Below, piece by piece: positions 22,094 through 38,911 of a stretch of 64,000 nucleotides of DNA (positions are counted from its first letter, which is position 1; every line of letters begins with the position of its first letter). The notes beneath the pieces are model-generated. The model saw nothing but the letters and a program-made list of their open reading frames with translations. It made no database searches and was not told the origin of the DNA. Position numbers and translations under genes: made by a program. This DNA is from Candidatus Altimarinota bacterium (GTDB lineage Bacteria > Patescibacteriota > Gracilibacteria > BD1-5 > UBA6164), in the NCBI GenBank assembly GCA_027019405.1, contig JALUWO010000020.1, forward strand, positions 45,265 through 109,264, given 5' to 3'.

Positions 22094-24394
22094 ATGGCTA
22101 GATTTAAACCATACTTATTCAAAAGGACATTAAAAAAATATAGATTTGTTATATTTTTTTTGTTTTTATTATTAGTTACTATTTTTTTATGATATAAAAA
22201 AATAGATGATATAAATAAACAAGTAGAAGCTAAAAATATTAATTCTTTATTTGAAAAGGATGATTTTAAATCATGTAAAAAAATAAAAGATTTAGATAAA
22301 AATAGCATTATTTGAAATAAATATATTTCAAATAATGCTTATGAAAATAAATTAAAAAGATGTTTAAATGATTATGATATAAATAATATTTCATTTAATA
22401 AAGATATTTGTTGATTAATTGTGAAAACAGAAAATAAACAAAATTTATATAAATATTTTTTAAAACTTGATGATTTTCAAAATGTTAAAAACAAATGTAT
22501 CTCAAAATACTTAAATTTAAAATTTTGAGATAATAAATGATTAAATAAAAAGATATTATTTGATGTTGTTTATCCTAAGTATATTAGATATACTGATACC
22601 TTAAATGTAGATATATCAATATTTAATAATTCTAATTTAGATAAGAAAATATTTTTAGAATATAGCTCAGCTGAATTATGATTAAAAAAGAAAAGAGTTG
22701 AATTAAATATAACTAAAAATAGCTTTAAAAATTACAATTTAGATATAAAAAATACTAAAAAAGAGTGAAATATACATTTAAATATAGATTTTATATGACA
22801 AAATGGAGAAAAAATAGAAAGTAAAATCTTAAATATAAATATAGAAAAGACACCAAATTTAACTTTTAATATTTATAAATATTGAAGAACTACAAAAAAT
22901 AATCTTTTTATAGATTCTGATTTTAAAATAACTAAAGATATTGATAAAGAAAAATCAAAAGTAAATATAAATTTTTATAATAATAGTTTTTTTAAAATTT
23001 CTGAGATATTTAAAGATTTAGAAAATAATAAAATAACAACTTCTTTTTATGATATAAATTTATTTAATATTTATTCTGATTTAGAAGTATTATCAGATGA
23101 TGAATTATCAAAAATATATTTATCAAAAAATATAATAAAAAAACAAAAAGAAAATATATTAAATGATTTAAAAGAATATAAAATAAATACATGATTGTAT
23201 AGTATTAGAAAGAAAACTAATATAGCAGATTTTTTAATTTCAGCTTATATCTATGTTGATTTAATAAAAAATAATAGAAAAATTCCTGAATTAAATAATT
23301 TAAAGAAAAATTTATATTATTATATAACTGATACATCAAATTCTCTTCAAAATAGATTAAATATTATGATGATTTTATCTAAAGTTGATAAAAATATTGA
23401 TTTAAGATTTATAGATAATAATGATATTAAAAATACTCATGATTTAATTACTTATACATATTCTTTATTTAATACTGGACCAGTTATAAATGATGATTTA
23501 ATAAAAATAAATATAAGTAAAATAAAAAAACAAATATTTTTATGAACAAGTAAAAAATGATACTTTTCTAGCTATACTGATAAACTTTTATTTTTAAATT
23601 TTTTACTGGATTATAATTATTATGATAAAAATTATATATTGAAGTTAACAGATGAAGTAAATAAAAATGATTTTTCTAAATATTATATATCATCATTAGA
23701 TAAAAATTTAGCAATATCTGCTTTGATAAAAAAATATAAAAATTTAGAAAATAATGATAAAACTAAATATGGTTTTATGGTATGACTAGTTAGAAATACA
23801 ACTTCAACTTTTTGGTTATGATGAAGATTACCAAGTTATAAAAATTTTTCATATAATTTATCAGATTTGTTAAGTTTACAAGATAATGAGTTAGTTTTTA
23901 GAACAAAAAAGATTTTTTTAAAAGATTTAATGGCAAATATTATTTTAAAAAAATCTTTAAAAGATAGTGCAAATATAACTAATTTTAATAAAAATATTTC
24001 AATAAAAAGGGAAATATTTAAATTACTTGATTGATGAAAATATGTTTTAAATAATTGACCTTTATTATTGTGAGAAAATTATAAAATAGTTGATAATATT
24101 TCTTTTATAGATAAAAGACCTAGAAAAAATATAGTTATAAAAGATTTTTTAGCTTCAAATTTAGAATTTGTAAAAAATATAAAACAAACTCCACAATCAA
24201 ATTATTTTAATAAAAATAATAATTATTTGGAATATCAATTTGCAAAATATTGGGGGAAAACTATAACTATATCATATTTAGTAAAAGTAAAAAATACTTG
24301 AAAATATTTAGATCCATGAATTAAAGCTTATTTGATGTTTGATTGAGAAACTTATTGAACAAGTATTTTAGATTATATAGAATCAAAAAAATAA
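22094..24394 (+). CDS. Short alpha-2-macroglobulin-like paralogue without thioester
   Basis: 766 residues. It starts like its neighbour, with a membrane helix at about 18-37 and a similar Cys/Lys/Asn-rich segment (KSCKKIKDLD). The middle is helical, like a shrunken thioester-domain toroid, but no CxEQ motif is present. The C-terminus, LEYQFAKYWGKTITISYLV to KAYLMFDGETYGTS, matches the receptor-binding end of the family. It is likely a duplicated copy reduced by loss of most MG domains. It may assist the full-length protein or form a non-covalent inhibitor; this is inference. Frequent TGA glycines, no Shine-Dalgarno. Confidence 0.75.
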
Positions 24395-24427
24395 AAGACT
24401 TTATCTTAGATAAAGTCTTTTATTTTT
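24391..24427. terminator. Bidirectional terminator
   Basis: AAAAGACTTTATC with GATAAAGTCTTTT, A and T runs on both sides. It serves the convergent alpha-2-macroglobulin-like and mltG genes and contains the mltG stop codon. Confidence 0.85.
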
Positions 24428-25402
24428 TTCATGTTGTTGGTTTGTAATTGCATAATAAATCTTTCAAGTTTTTGTATTATGTAAATAGTACCAATAAGGA
24501 GTTTTTTTACTATTAATAGTTGCAAATATAGTTTCAAAACTAGGATTTCAAATTGGAGTTTTTGGTAATCAAACCATAGTTCTTGTGTTATATTCATTTT
24601 TTTCTTTTATATATTTTGAAACAACCATTTTACATTGTTGTGAAGTAAGTTTGTGTGGATAGCAAACAGTTATATCTGCTCAAATAGGCCAAGAATTATT
24701 TAATCTTTTTTTGAGTATTCAAGCAACAATAGGTTTATTTATTTTATTTTTTTCTTCTTTTTCTACTATTGATGCTAGTTTTAAAATTTCTTGTATTTTT
24801 TCTGGAGAATATTTTTTAAGTATTTTATCATATACTTTTTTTTCAAAATTGTCTAGTTGTTTTATTACTAATTTATTAATTCAGAAATTATTTTCATCAA
24901 TACTATAAGTATCTGGATATAAATATCATTCAAGAGTATTTAGTTCAGGATAAATAAAATTATAATATTTACTTAAAGCTAAAATTTTTGCTTTATTTGT
25001 TATGTATTTTATATATTCTCATGATTTTATTAATCATTTATTTTCCAGGTAACTATCTATATCATAAATATTCCATCATTCTAAAATAGTTATATTTATT
25101 TGTTTTATAAGTGCTGGCTTATTTAATTGATTTATTATTTTGGATATATTTGATCATGCTAGTATTTTATATTCTCAGGATTTTAATTCAAAATCAGGTT
25201 TATTTTTATTTAGATAAATTTTATAATAAAAACTATTTAAATTCAATTTTTCTGCTAAATCATTAAAAGTTTCTCATTTTTTTATATCTATTATTTTATC
25301 AGTTTTTATAATTTCCTTTGTTTTAAAATTTTGATATCAATAGTAAATTATAAATAAGGGTATTATTATAATTAAGATTAATATTTTTAATATTTTGTTC
25401 AT
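24401..25402 (-). CDS. mltG: Endolytic murein transglycosylase MltG
   Basis: 333 residues. An N-terminal membrane helix (MNKILKILILIIIIPLFII) is followed by a LysM-like segment (KKGETFNDLAEKLN) and the YceG core: NITILEGWNIYDID-type strand, LEGYLYPDTY, the catalytic glutamate in ASIVEKE, ADITVCY, and YNTRTM then GLPKTPIGNPS, closing with YYLHNTKTGKIYYA. MltG cuts nascent glycan strands at the membrane and sets their length, so it belongs with the PBPs in this window. The family glycines are largely TGA. It converges on the alpha-2-macroglobulin-like gene. First ATG used; no Shine-Dalgarno. Confidence 0.9.
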
Positions 25403-25914
25403 TTATATTTTTTAAAAAATATTGTTTTGATTTTATTTGTAAAAATAAAAAATTCAAGAAAATATTTTTTATTAATTTTTAGTAAAAAAGTCTAAAAATA
25501 ATTTGCTTTTTTGGCTATTTTAATATAATTACCTTGTTAGCACTAGCTTAGAATGTGTTTTGGATGGAAAGCTAGGGCATTTTTTGTATTATAAAAATAT
25601 TTATGAGTGTGTTTTTCTAGAAGAAAATATCATTTGTAATATAAAAAATAGTCTAACAGACTAAAGGAAAATATAAAAAACTATAATTTATAAAAAAATA
25701 ATCTTTTTTGTAAATTTTAATTCAAAAATTGTTACCTTAGGAAAAACTAAGCTAAAAATTTTATTCATTAAAATTTTCTAAAAAATATTTATTTTTATTA
25801 TTAAAATTTAGTTTTTCAAATTTCCCTAAAAATAATTCAAGATTTAGATTGTGTTTTGAGAGTAATTATTTTTAAAAATATTGTTTTTATATTTTTAATA
25901 CATAAAGATTTTTT
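25403..25914 (+). promoter_or_regulatory. Long structured leader of rpoBC
   Basis: No gene is visible in these 512 bp. TATAAT lies at 25524. Shortly after, CTAGCTT (25543) and AAGCTAG (25569) make a 7-bp stem followed by GGGCATTTTTT, an attenuator-like hairpin. AGTCT-aac-AGACT (25650-25662) and CTTAG-gaaaaa-CTAAG (near 25737) form further stems before rpoB. The rplJ-rplL genes often found upstream of rpoB are absent. I infer RNA-level control of RNA polymerase synthesis, or a small stable RNA of the region near 25535-25590. Confidence 0.5.
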
Positions 25915-29382
<3,468 letters not shown>

Positions 29383-29444
29383 TAAGTAGAAATATAAAAA
29401 TTTCTTAAAAAGTATATTAAATTTTAAAATTAATAAAAAAAATT

Positions 29445-33470
<4,026 letters not shown>

Positions 33471-33480
33471 TTATTTTGAA

Positions 33481-33518
33481 AAATAGTAAGAGTAAAAAAC
33501 TCTTACTATTTTTTTTTA
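33481..33518 (+). terminator. Terminator of the rpoBC operon
   Basis: 13-bp perfect stem AAATAGTAAGAGT with ACTCTTACTATTT, then a run of T. Confidence 0.9.
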
Positions 33519-33519
33519 T

Positions 33520-33548
33520 TTGACTTTTATAATATATTTATATATACT
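33520..33548 (+). promoter_or_regulatory. Promoter of the MazEF-like operon
   Basis: TTGACT at 33520 and TATACT at 33543 with a 17-bp spacer, 33 bp before the antitoxin start. Confidence 0.6.
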
Positions 33549-33581
33549 TTTATATATATAATAATCTATAATATAAGAAAT

Positions 33582-33809
33582 ATGGTAACTAAATTAATGA
33601 CAAATATAGATTCTTATTTTTATAATTTTATTGATAAAGAATCAAAGGAAAATAAAATTTCAAAAAGAGAAGTTTTAGAAAAAGTTATTTCTGAATATAT
33701 TGAAAATAGAAAAAAAGAAAAATTGGAAAAATCATATATGAATATGTGAAATGATGAAGAATATTTAACTGAGATGAAAAATAATTCAAAATATTTAGGT
33801 AATTTATAA
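33582..33809 (+). CDS. Antitoxin partner of MazF-like toxin
   Basis: 75 residues, acidic and Lys-rich, with a hydrophobic-spaced N-terminal helix (NKISKREVLEKVISEYIENR) and a disordered tail (MGNDEEYLTEMKNNS) of the kind that wraps a MazF dimer. It precedes the toxin by 5 bp, the normal order for such operons. Sequence alone does not assign an antitoxin family; the call rests on position and size. One TGA glycine, no Shine-Dalgarno. Confidence 0.7.
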
Positions 33810-33814
33810 AAATA

Positions 33815-34150
33815 ATGAATAAATTTGATATAATTTTGGTTGATTTAAATCCTGTAAAGGGAAGTGAACAATCTTGAATAAGACCTTGTATTATAATTCA
33901 AAATAATTTTGCAAATAAATATGCAAAAACATTTGTAATTGCAATTTTATTTTCAGTAATAAAAGATTATCCACATACTTTGATTATTGAAAAATCAGAT
34001 AAAAATTGATTAGAAATAAAATCAAGAATTGATTTATTACAAATAAGAACAATTGATGAGACTAGAATATTAAAAAAGTATTGAGAACTTGATTATAAAT
34101 ATAGAGATATTTTAGATGAAAAAATAAAAATTTCATTTTGATTATTATAA
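33815..34150 (+). CDS. MazF/PemK-type toxin
   Basis: 111 residues with the MazF/PemK fold signature: FDIILVDLNPVKGSEQSGIR then PCIIIQNN, an SRIDLLQIRTID strand and a final YRDILDEKIKIS helix. MazF-type toxins are ribonucleases cutting mRNA or rRNA at short motifs, held in check by the partner. The arginine in SGIRP and the serine in KSRIDLLQ match the usual active-site positions. Two or three glycines are TGA, so the module is adapted to this genome. It ends at a shared terminator. Confidence 0.88.
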
Positions 34151-34193
34151 AAAAACTAAAAAGCTCTCCAATTTGGAGAGCTTTTTAGTTTTA
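34151..34193. terminator. Bidirectional terminator after mazF
   Basis: 18-bp perfect stem ending CTCTCC/GGAGAG around a short loop, with A and T runs either side. It serves mazF and the opposing 34199-34570 gene. Confidence 0.9.
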
Positions 34194-34198
34194 AGGTT

Positions 34199-34570
34199 TT
34201 ATAAATCATTAAGCATTTGTAATACTTCATCAGCATCATCTTTTTCACTGCTTTCAGCTTTTGCAATTTTCTTTTTAGAATCTTTCATTTGGAATTCTTG
34301 CCATTCTATAAGATGTTTTTCATTTAGATTTTTTATTTCATCTTGATATTTTGTTTCAAGTTCTTCAAGTTTTCTTCTTTCAGTATCTAGAATATTAAAT
34401 AATCTATCAATTTGATCATCTGTCATTGAAGGCATTATATCAAACCAATATTGTCTTTCATCATCATCCATTGATTCAGTTAAAAGAATCATTTTGATTA
34501 ATTCAGGAAATTTTAATTGTACTTCTTCATCAACTTGAAAAGTTTTTCCATTTTGTTTTATTTCAGCCAT
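34199..34570 (-). CDS. Conserved small helical protein, function unknown
   Basis: 123 residues, acidic. The segment ERQYWFDIMPSMTDDQIDRL followed by FNILDTERRKLEELE is distinctive and, as far as I recall, recurs in other Candidate Phyla Radiation genomes without assigned function. It is entirely helical; the C-terminal half is a coiled coil ending in DADEVLQMLNDL. One glycine only (GGN), so codon use does not tell its origin. No signal peptide or membrane segment. Confidence 0.75.
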   Translation of the reverse strand: MAEIKQNGKTFQVDEEVQLKFPELIKMILLTESMDDDERQYWFDIMPSMTDDQIDRLFNILDTERRKLEELETKYQDEIKNLNEKHLIEWQEFQMKDSKKKIAKAESSEKDDADEVLQMLNDL

Positions 34571-34732
34571 TTTATTTTTAATAAAAATATAAAAATTTTA
34601 AAAAATTATTTTGTATAAACTTTTTAAATTTAAATTACATTTACATTATATCAAACTATTTAAAAATTTGCAAAAAAAAAATAACAAATATAATAAAATA
34701 AAGTATTTTAATATATTATTATAAATAAATTT

Positions 34733-35026
34733 ATGTCTTTATCTTTTTTATATATTTGATTATATTCTTTATTGTTAGTTGTTTTATGGTGATTTTTTAT
34801 AATTATAAGAATCCATGCTATAAAATTCAAAAATTTTCAAACAAAAATAATTACTTCTCTTAAATGATTATGTTTTATTTTAATCTTTCTAAGTTTAGCT
34901 TGATATATTATTCTATTTATGATTATTAATTGAGCTGGAGTTAGAAAAATTGATAAAATTGATAAGGTTAAAAGTCCTACAGATATAAATTCAACTGTCA
35001 ATTCCTTACAAGAAGAAGTTTATTAA
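34733..35026 (+). CDS. Small membrane protein
   Basis: 97 residues with two hydrophobic helices (about residues 3-26 and 43-67) joined by a basic loop, and a polar C-terminal tail of about 30 residues. No family recognised. It uses TGA glycines (YIGLYS, LAGYI, INGAGV), so it is native. The HIT-family gene starts 21 bp downstream, suggesting co-transcription. Confidence 0.65.
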
Positions 35027-35047
35027 TTTAATATTTAAATATATATT

Positions 35048-35365
35048 ATGAGTTCAATTTTTACAAAAATTTTAAACAAAGAGATTCCTTCAGAAATAGT
35101 TTATGAAGATGAAGAAATTTTTGTTATAAAAGATATTAATCCTAAAGCAAAAATTCATTTACTTATAATTCCTAAAAAGGAAATACCTACAATAAATGAT
35201 TTACAAAAAGAAGATAAAGAATTATTAGCAAATATGTTTTTTGTTGCAAAAAAGTTAGCAAAAGATTTAAATGTTGAGGAGTGATATCAATTACATTTTA
35301 ATGTATGAGCTAAATGATGACAAGAAGTTATGCATATTCATTTACATTTTACTTCAGATTTATAA
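35048..35365 (+). CDS. HIT-family nucleotide hydrolase
   Basis: 105 residues. The N-terminus SIFTKILNKEIPSEIVYEDE is typical of the HinT branch, and HIHLHF near the end is the histidine triad with the catalytic central His. Such enzymes split AMP from amines or from aminoacyl-adenylates. The usual C-terminal Trp segment of HinT is absent; length otherwise normal. Three glycines just before the triad are TGA. First ATG; no Shine-Dalgarno. Confidence 0.9.
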
Positions 35366-35384
35366 TATATAAAAAAATAAAAAT

Positions 35385-36746
35385 ATGGATTTTGAAAATT
35401 TAAATAATAAAAAACTTATATTTATTATAACTGGTTTTGTATTAGTTATTTTGATATGAGTTATGTTTTTAACACTATGATCATCAAATAAAGGTGTTAA
35501 ATCATCTAAAACTTGAGATTTAACTATATGGTCAGTTTGAGATGATAAGGATAAATTATATAACTTTGTTCAAGATTTTAAAAAGGATACTAAAAGAAAA
35601 AGCTTAGTTATAAATGTTGAAAATTTTGACTCTTGGGAAGATTATGATTTAGCTTTATCTTCAGCTATTATTTCTTGAAAAGCTCCAGATATATTTGTTT
35701 TACCTTCTTGAGAGAAATCTTTTTTAGATAATCAAGTATTAGCATTGGATCCAACAAAATTTGATCCAGATACATTTAGAAAAGATTATAAAGAATTTAT
35801 ATGAGATAAATTAATTGATTCTGTTATAATAGATGAAAAAACTAAAAAGAAAAAGGATTTTGTTCTTTGAATTCCTATTTGATATGAAACTTTATGAATA
35901 TATTATAATAGATTTAAAGGTATACAAGCATCTGATTTTAAATCTTGGGCAGCTTTAAATAAAAGAATTCAAGTTTTAAAAGATAGAAATCCATCAATTA
36001 TTCCATTATGACTTTGAAGAGGGAAGACAGTTTTGCATTCTTGAGATATTATAACTCAATTTTTAATGCTTGAATGAATAACTTCTGTTAATAATGCTGA
36101 TGAAGCAAAAATAAAATCAGCATTTAGTACATATTTTATGTATGCAGATTCAAAAGTAAATTGATATGATCAGAAAGATGATTTTATGAAGATTCAAAAT
36201 AAAAATAATTTTGATTTATTTTCAAGATGAGATATTGCAATGCTTGCTTGATTTCCTAGAGATTTATATAAAATAGATAAAAATTGATTTAGAAAACCAT
36301 GATTATATGTTCAACCATTTCCTGGTTATTTTGATTGATCATGAAAAAGTTTTGCAAAATTTAAGTATTTTGTTGTAAATAAAGATAGTAAAAATATTTC
36401 AGATGCTATGTGATTTATGGAATATATAAATTCTGATTCTTGAGCAAGTAAATATTTAAAAACTTTTCCATATTACCTTCCTGCAAAGATATCTTTAGAA
36501 CAAGACTTTTTAGATTCAAAAATAATTGACTGATATAATATAAAATTGAAAGATTTTGATAATCAAAACTTAGAAAAATCTAGTTTTGATAAAAAAGTAA
36601 AAAGTTTTTATGATAAAGGTATTACAAATGTTTTAGATGAAAAAAGTGGTTATATAAATAGTTTTATGCATTTAAAAACTCAATTGATTTGTGACTTTAA
36701 AAAAATAGTTTTACTTGAAAATTTATCTTGAAATTGTAATAAATAA
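35385..36746 (+). CDS. Membrane-anchored extracellular solute-binding protein
   Basis: 453 residues with an N-terminal anchor (LIFIITGFVLVILIGVMFL) and no lipobox cysteine. The rest follows the family 1 periplasmic binding fold: LTIWSVGDDKDKLYNFVQDF, an APDIFVLPSGEKSF segment, LGIPIGYETLGIYYNRF and PGLYVQPFPGYFDGSGK. Such proteins capture sugars or similar solutes for an ABC importer, but no permease or ATPase gene is nearby, so the partner is elsewhere or the role differs. Its stop codon overlaps the next start (TAATG) by one base, implying translational coupling with the HemW-like gene. Native codon use with abundant TGA. Confidence 0.85.
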
Positions 36747-38017
36747 TGCAAATATATATACATATACCATTTTGTGAATTGAAGTGCAAATATTGTAGAT
36801 TTGCAAGTATATGACAATCTCAAAACTTACATATTAATAAATATGTAAGTTTTTTATGTAAGGAGATAGAGAGGGTACCGGTACCCTTTAAAACCTTTAA
36901 AGAAGTTATTTCAACAATTTATTTTGGTTGATGAACTCCTAGTGTTTTAAGTGAAGAAAATTTTAAACAAATTTTTAAAGCTTTAAGACAAAAATTTATT
37001 TTTTCAAAAGATATTGAAATAACTATAGAATCTACACCAAATAATATTACACAAAAAAATTTAGAGATTTGGCAATCTTTATGAATAAATAGAATTTCAA
37101 TTTGAATCCAGACTTTAAATTATAAAAGTTTAAAAGAAATAAATAGATGAAATAAATGAGATATAGAAAAAGCTTTGGGAATTTTAAATTCTCATTCTAA
37201 ATCAATAAGTTCTCATCCTAACTTTTTCCTGAAGGATGGAGAACAAAGACAAAATAATTTAAATATAAATTTAGATTTTATTATTTGATTACCTTATGTA
37301 AAAAAGTGAGAGATTTTAGAAAATATAAAATATGTTTTAGAAAAATATGATTTTATAAAACATATATCTGTTTATATGCTGGAAGAGTATTATAGTCCTG
37401 ATAAAGTAATTGAAACAAAATTTGATAATATAATTTATCCAAAAGATTGGAAAAATCTTTGAATTAAAGATGAAGATTATTTAGAAGAGTATTTAAATAT
37501 AAAAAAATATTTATTAGAAAAATGATTTGTAAATTATGAGATTTCAAATTTTGCAAAGGTAAGTCCTCTCCCTACCCCTCTCCTAAAGGAGAGGGAACAA
37601 GGGCAAGAGTATAGTGATTATAGGTGTAGGCATAATATGTGATATTGGGAACATAAAGAAGTTTTGGGATTTTGAATGGGGGCTTATTGATTGAAAAAAA
37701 TAGAAATAGGTACCGGTATCCATTTTATACAAGATGGGTACCGGTACCTAAGGTATGCAAATGCTGATAATTTTAAAGATTATTATGAGCAAAAAAAGAT
37801 TTTTGAGGAAAAATTAAGTCAAGATGATATTTTTATAGAAAAATTAATGTTTGGTCTTAGAACAAATTGATTAGAAAAAGAAATTTATGAAAAATTGGAT
37901 AAAAATAAAATAAATTATTTTATAGAAAATTGATATTTAAAAGAAAAATCAGATAAAATTATGTTATCTGATAAATGAGTTTTAGTTTTGGATTATATTT
38001 TAACAGAAATTTTATAA
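36746..38017 (+). CDS. hemW: HemW-like radical SAM protein carrying palindromic inserts
   Basis: 423 residues. IHIPFCELKCKYCRF gives the CxxxCxxC cluster ligands at Cys 10, 14 and 17, followed by IYFGGGTPSVLS, IESTPNN, RISIGIQTLN and LDFIIGLPY, the HemW order, and NYEISNFAK with a HNMGYWEHKEVLGFGMGAYG segment. HemW-type proteins handle heme or resemble coproporphyrinogen oxidases; the branch cannot be fixed by eye. Four GC-rich palindromes lie inside the reading frame (at 36873, 37209, 37576 and 37709), each coding for residues at likely loops, so the protein is longer than relatives at those points. Start overlaps the upstream stop. Confidence 0.88.
36873..36886. repeat. GC-rich palindrome inside hemW (copy 1)
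   Basis: GGGTACCGGTACCC, a perfect 14-bp palindrome, in frame as codons for RVPVP in the loop before the second core strand. The core GGTACCGGTA recurs twice later in the gene. Confidence 0.85.
37209..37244. repeat. Inverted repeat inside hemW (copy 2)
   Basis: GTTCTCATCCT and AGGATGGAGAAC pair with one unpaired base, in frame. The encoded segment SSHPNFFLKDGEQRQ looks like an insertion between a helix and the LDFIIGLP strand. Confidence 0.75.
37576..37595. repeat. CCCTCTCCT-aa-AGGAGAGGG inside hemW (copy 3)
   Basis: A perfect 9-bp inverted repeat in frame (PLPTPLLKEREQGQ). Close relatives of this sequence occur at 43056-43077 and 43740-43761 outside genes, so it is a dispersed element. Confidence 0.85.
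37709..37748. repeat. Long GGTACCGGTA inverted repeat inside hemW (copy 4)
   Basis: GGTACCGGTATCCAT pairs with ATGGGTACCGGTACC (15 bp, one G-U or mismatch) around a 10-bp loop, in frame as IGTGIHFIQDGYRYLRY. Confidence 0.85.
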
Positions 38018-38023
38018 AAAAGT

Positions 38024-38056
38024 AAAGCTATAGATAAAAATCTATAGCTTATAAAA
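38024..38056. terminator. Bidirectional terminator-like hairpin after hemW
   Basis: AAGCTATAGAT with ATCTATAGCTT (11 bp, perfect) between convergent hemW and the small 38059-38235 gene. Flanking A and T runs are short. Confidence 0.7.
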
Positions 38057-38058
38057 AC

Positions 38059-38235
38059 TTAGTACACTCTACTTTTTGGAACATTAATCCCATTTCTCCC
38101 AAGTAGTTGCAGATGAATCTTATTGACTTTCAGATAAGGAAATTTTTCTAAAAGTGAATCAAACTCATTTTGAGAAACTCTTGCTCTTGAAATTTGTGCT
38201 CCTGTAAAGCATACTGTTTGTCTTGTTGATGGCAT
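38059..38235 (-). CDS. Small basic protein with perfect Shine-Dalgarno, apparently foreign
   Basis: 58 residues beginning MPSTRQTVCFTGAQISRARV and ending GINVPKSRVY. Not recognised; basic, one Cys, no membrane segment. GGAGGTGG stands 5 bases before the ATG, and its few glycines are GGA or GGG, none TGA. The gene has a near-consensus promoter whose spacer is a palindrome (see 38324-38352), so expression seems strong and switchable. Tight regulation plus non-native features suggest an imported regulator, toxin or phage-type small protein. Base composition is also richer in GC than its neighbours. Confidence 0.65.
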   Translation of the reverse strand: MPSTRQTVCFTGAQISRARVSQNEFDSLLEKFPYLKVNKIHLQLLGRNGINVPKSRVY

Positions 38236-38323
38236 TTTACCACCTCCATATTTTGGTACTCTATAAAGGATTTAATTAAGCCATAATTAAATATTTGCTT
38301 AACAACCTAAATAGGCAAGATAT

Positions 38324-38352
38324 ATAATAACAAACTTAAGTTTGTTTGTCAA
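38324..38352 (-). promoter_or_regulatory. Consensus promoter with 18-bp operator palindrome
   Basis: On the minus strand TTGACA (38352-38347) and TATTAT (38329-38324) are exactly 17 bp apart. The spacer plus one base on the -10 side, 38329-38346, is AACAAACTTAAGTTTGTT, a perfect 18-bp palindrome. A repressor bound there would block polymerase. An additional hairpin, ATTTAATTA/TAATTAAAT, lies in the leader at about 38272-38297. Confidence 0.75.
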
Positions 38353-38382
38353 AAAAAATCTCATTATTAATGAGATTTTTTT
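38351..38382. terminator. Terminator of hpf
   Basis: AAATCTCATTA with TAATGAGATTT (11 bp), T runs on both strands. It also insulates the palindromic promoter next to it. Confidence 0.75.
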
Positions 38383-38689
38383 ATTTAGCAGATAATTCTT
38401 CTTTTAAATGTTTAAATAAGTTGTTGATTAAATCATCAAGATTTTCATAATCTTCTCTTTCAAAAACAAATTGATCTCTATCTAAATCAGCAATTAATTT
38501 ACCATTGAATAAATCTTTTTTATTTTTTTCAAGTTTTAACTCAATTTTTCCTTCAGCATCTGCTTTATCTTCATATTTTTTTAGATATGCTGAAACTTTT
38601 GTGTTTAAATTAGTTTCTACTAATCTATCAACAACTTCTTTATCATTTTCCATTTCTTCATTTAAGTGTATTTGTACTTTTAATTCCAT
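38381..38689 (-). CDS. hpf: Ribosome hibernation factor HPF/RaiA family
   Basis: 102 residues. The alternating strands MELKVQIHLNEEM, AYLKKYED, KIELKLEKNKKDLFNGKLIAD and the acidic helix NLDDLINNLFKHLKEELS fit the short HPF/YfiA fold. These proteins bind the 30S decoding region in starvation and shut translation down. It is the short form without a C-terminal dimerisation domain. Only two glycines, both GGN. It diverges from gatB across about 220 bp with no other gene. Confidence 0.75.
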   Translation of the reverse strand: MELKVQIHLNEEMENDKEVVDRLVETNLNTKVSAYLKKYEDKADAEGKIELKLEKNKKDLFNGKLIADLDRDQFVFEREDYENLDDLINNLFKHLKEELSAK

Positions 38690-38911
38690 AATATATTATT
38701 ATTTAATAAATATTTTCTTAAAAAGCATAAAAGATTGATAACTTTTTAAGATTATAATTATTTTATCATATTAGATTTTAAAATCAAGAAAAAAGACTAT
38801 TTTTTTTATTTTTGTTTATTTTTAGAAAAAAACACATAAAAAATTCTTGATTTAGAAGCTAAAAATCATATTATTAATAAAATTAAAAAATTAAATTATA
38901 ATTATAAAGAA

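Noticed and set aside
25535..25590. Known riboswitch class in the rpoB leader
   Set aside because: The hairpin does not match conserved cores I know; only simple stems are visible.
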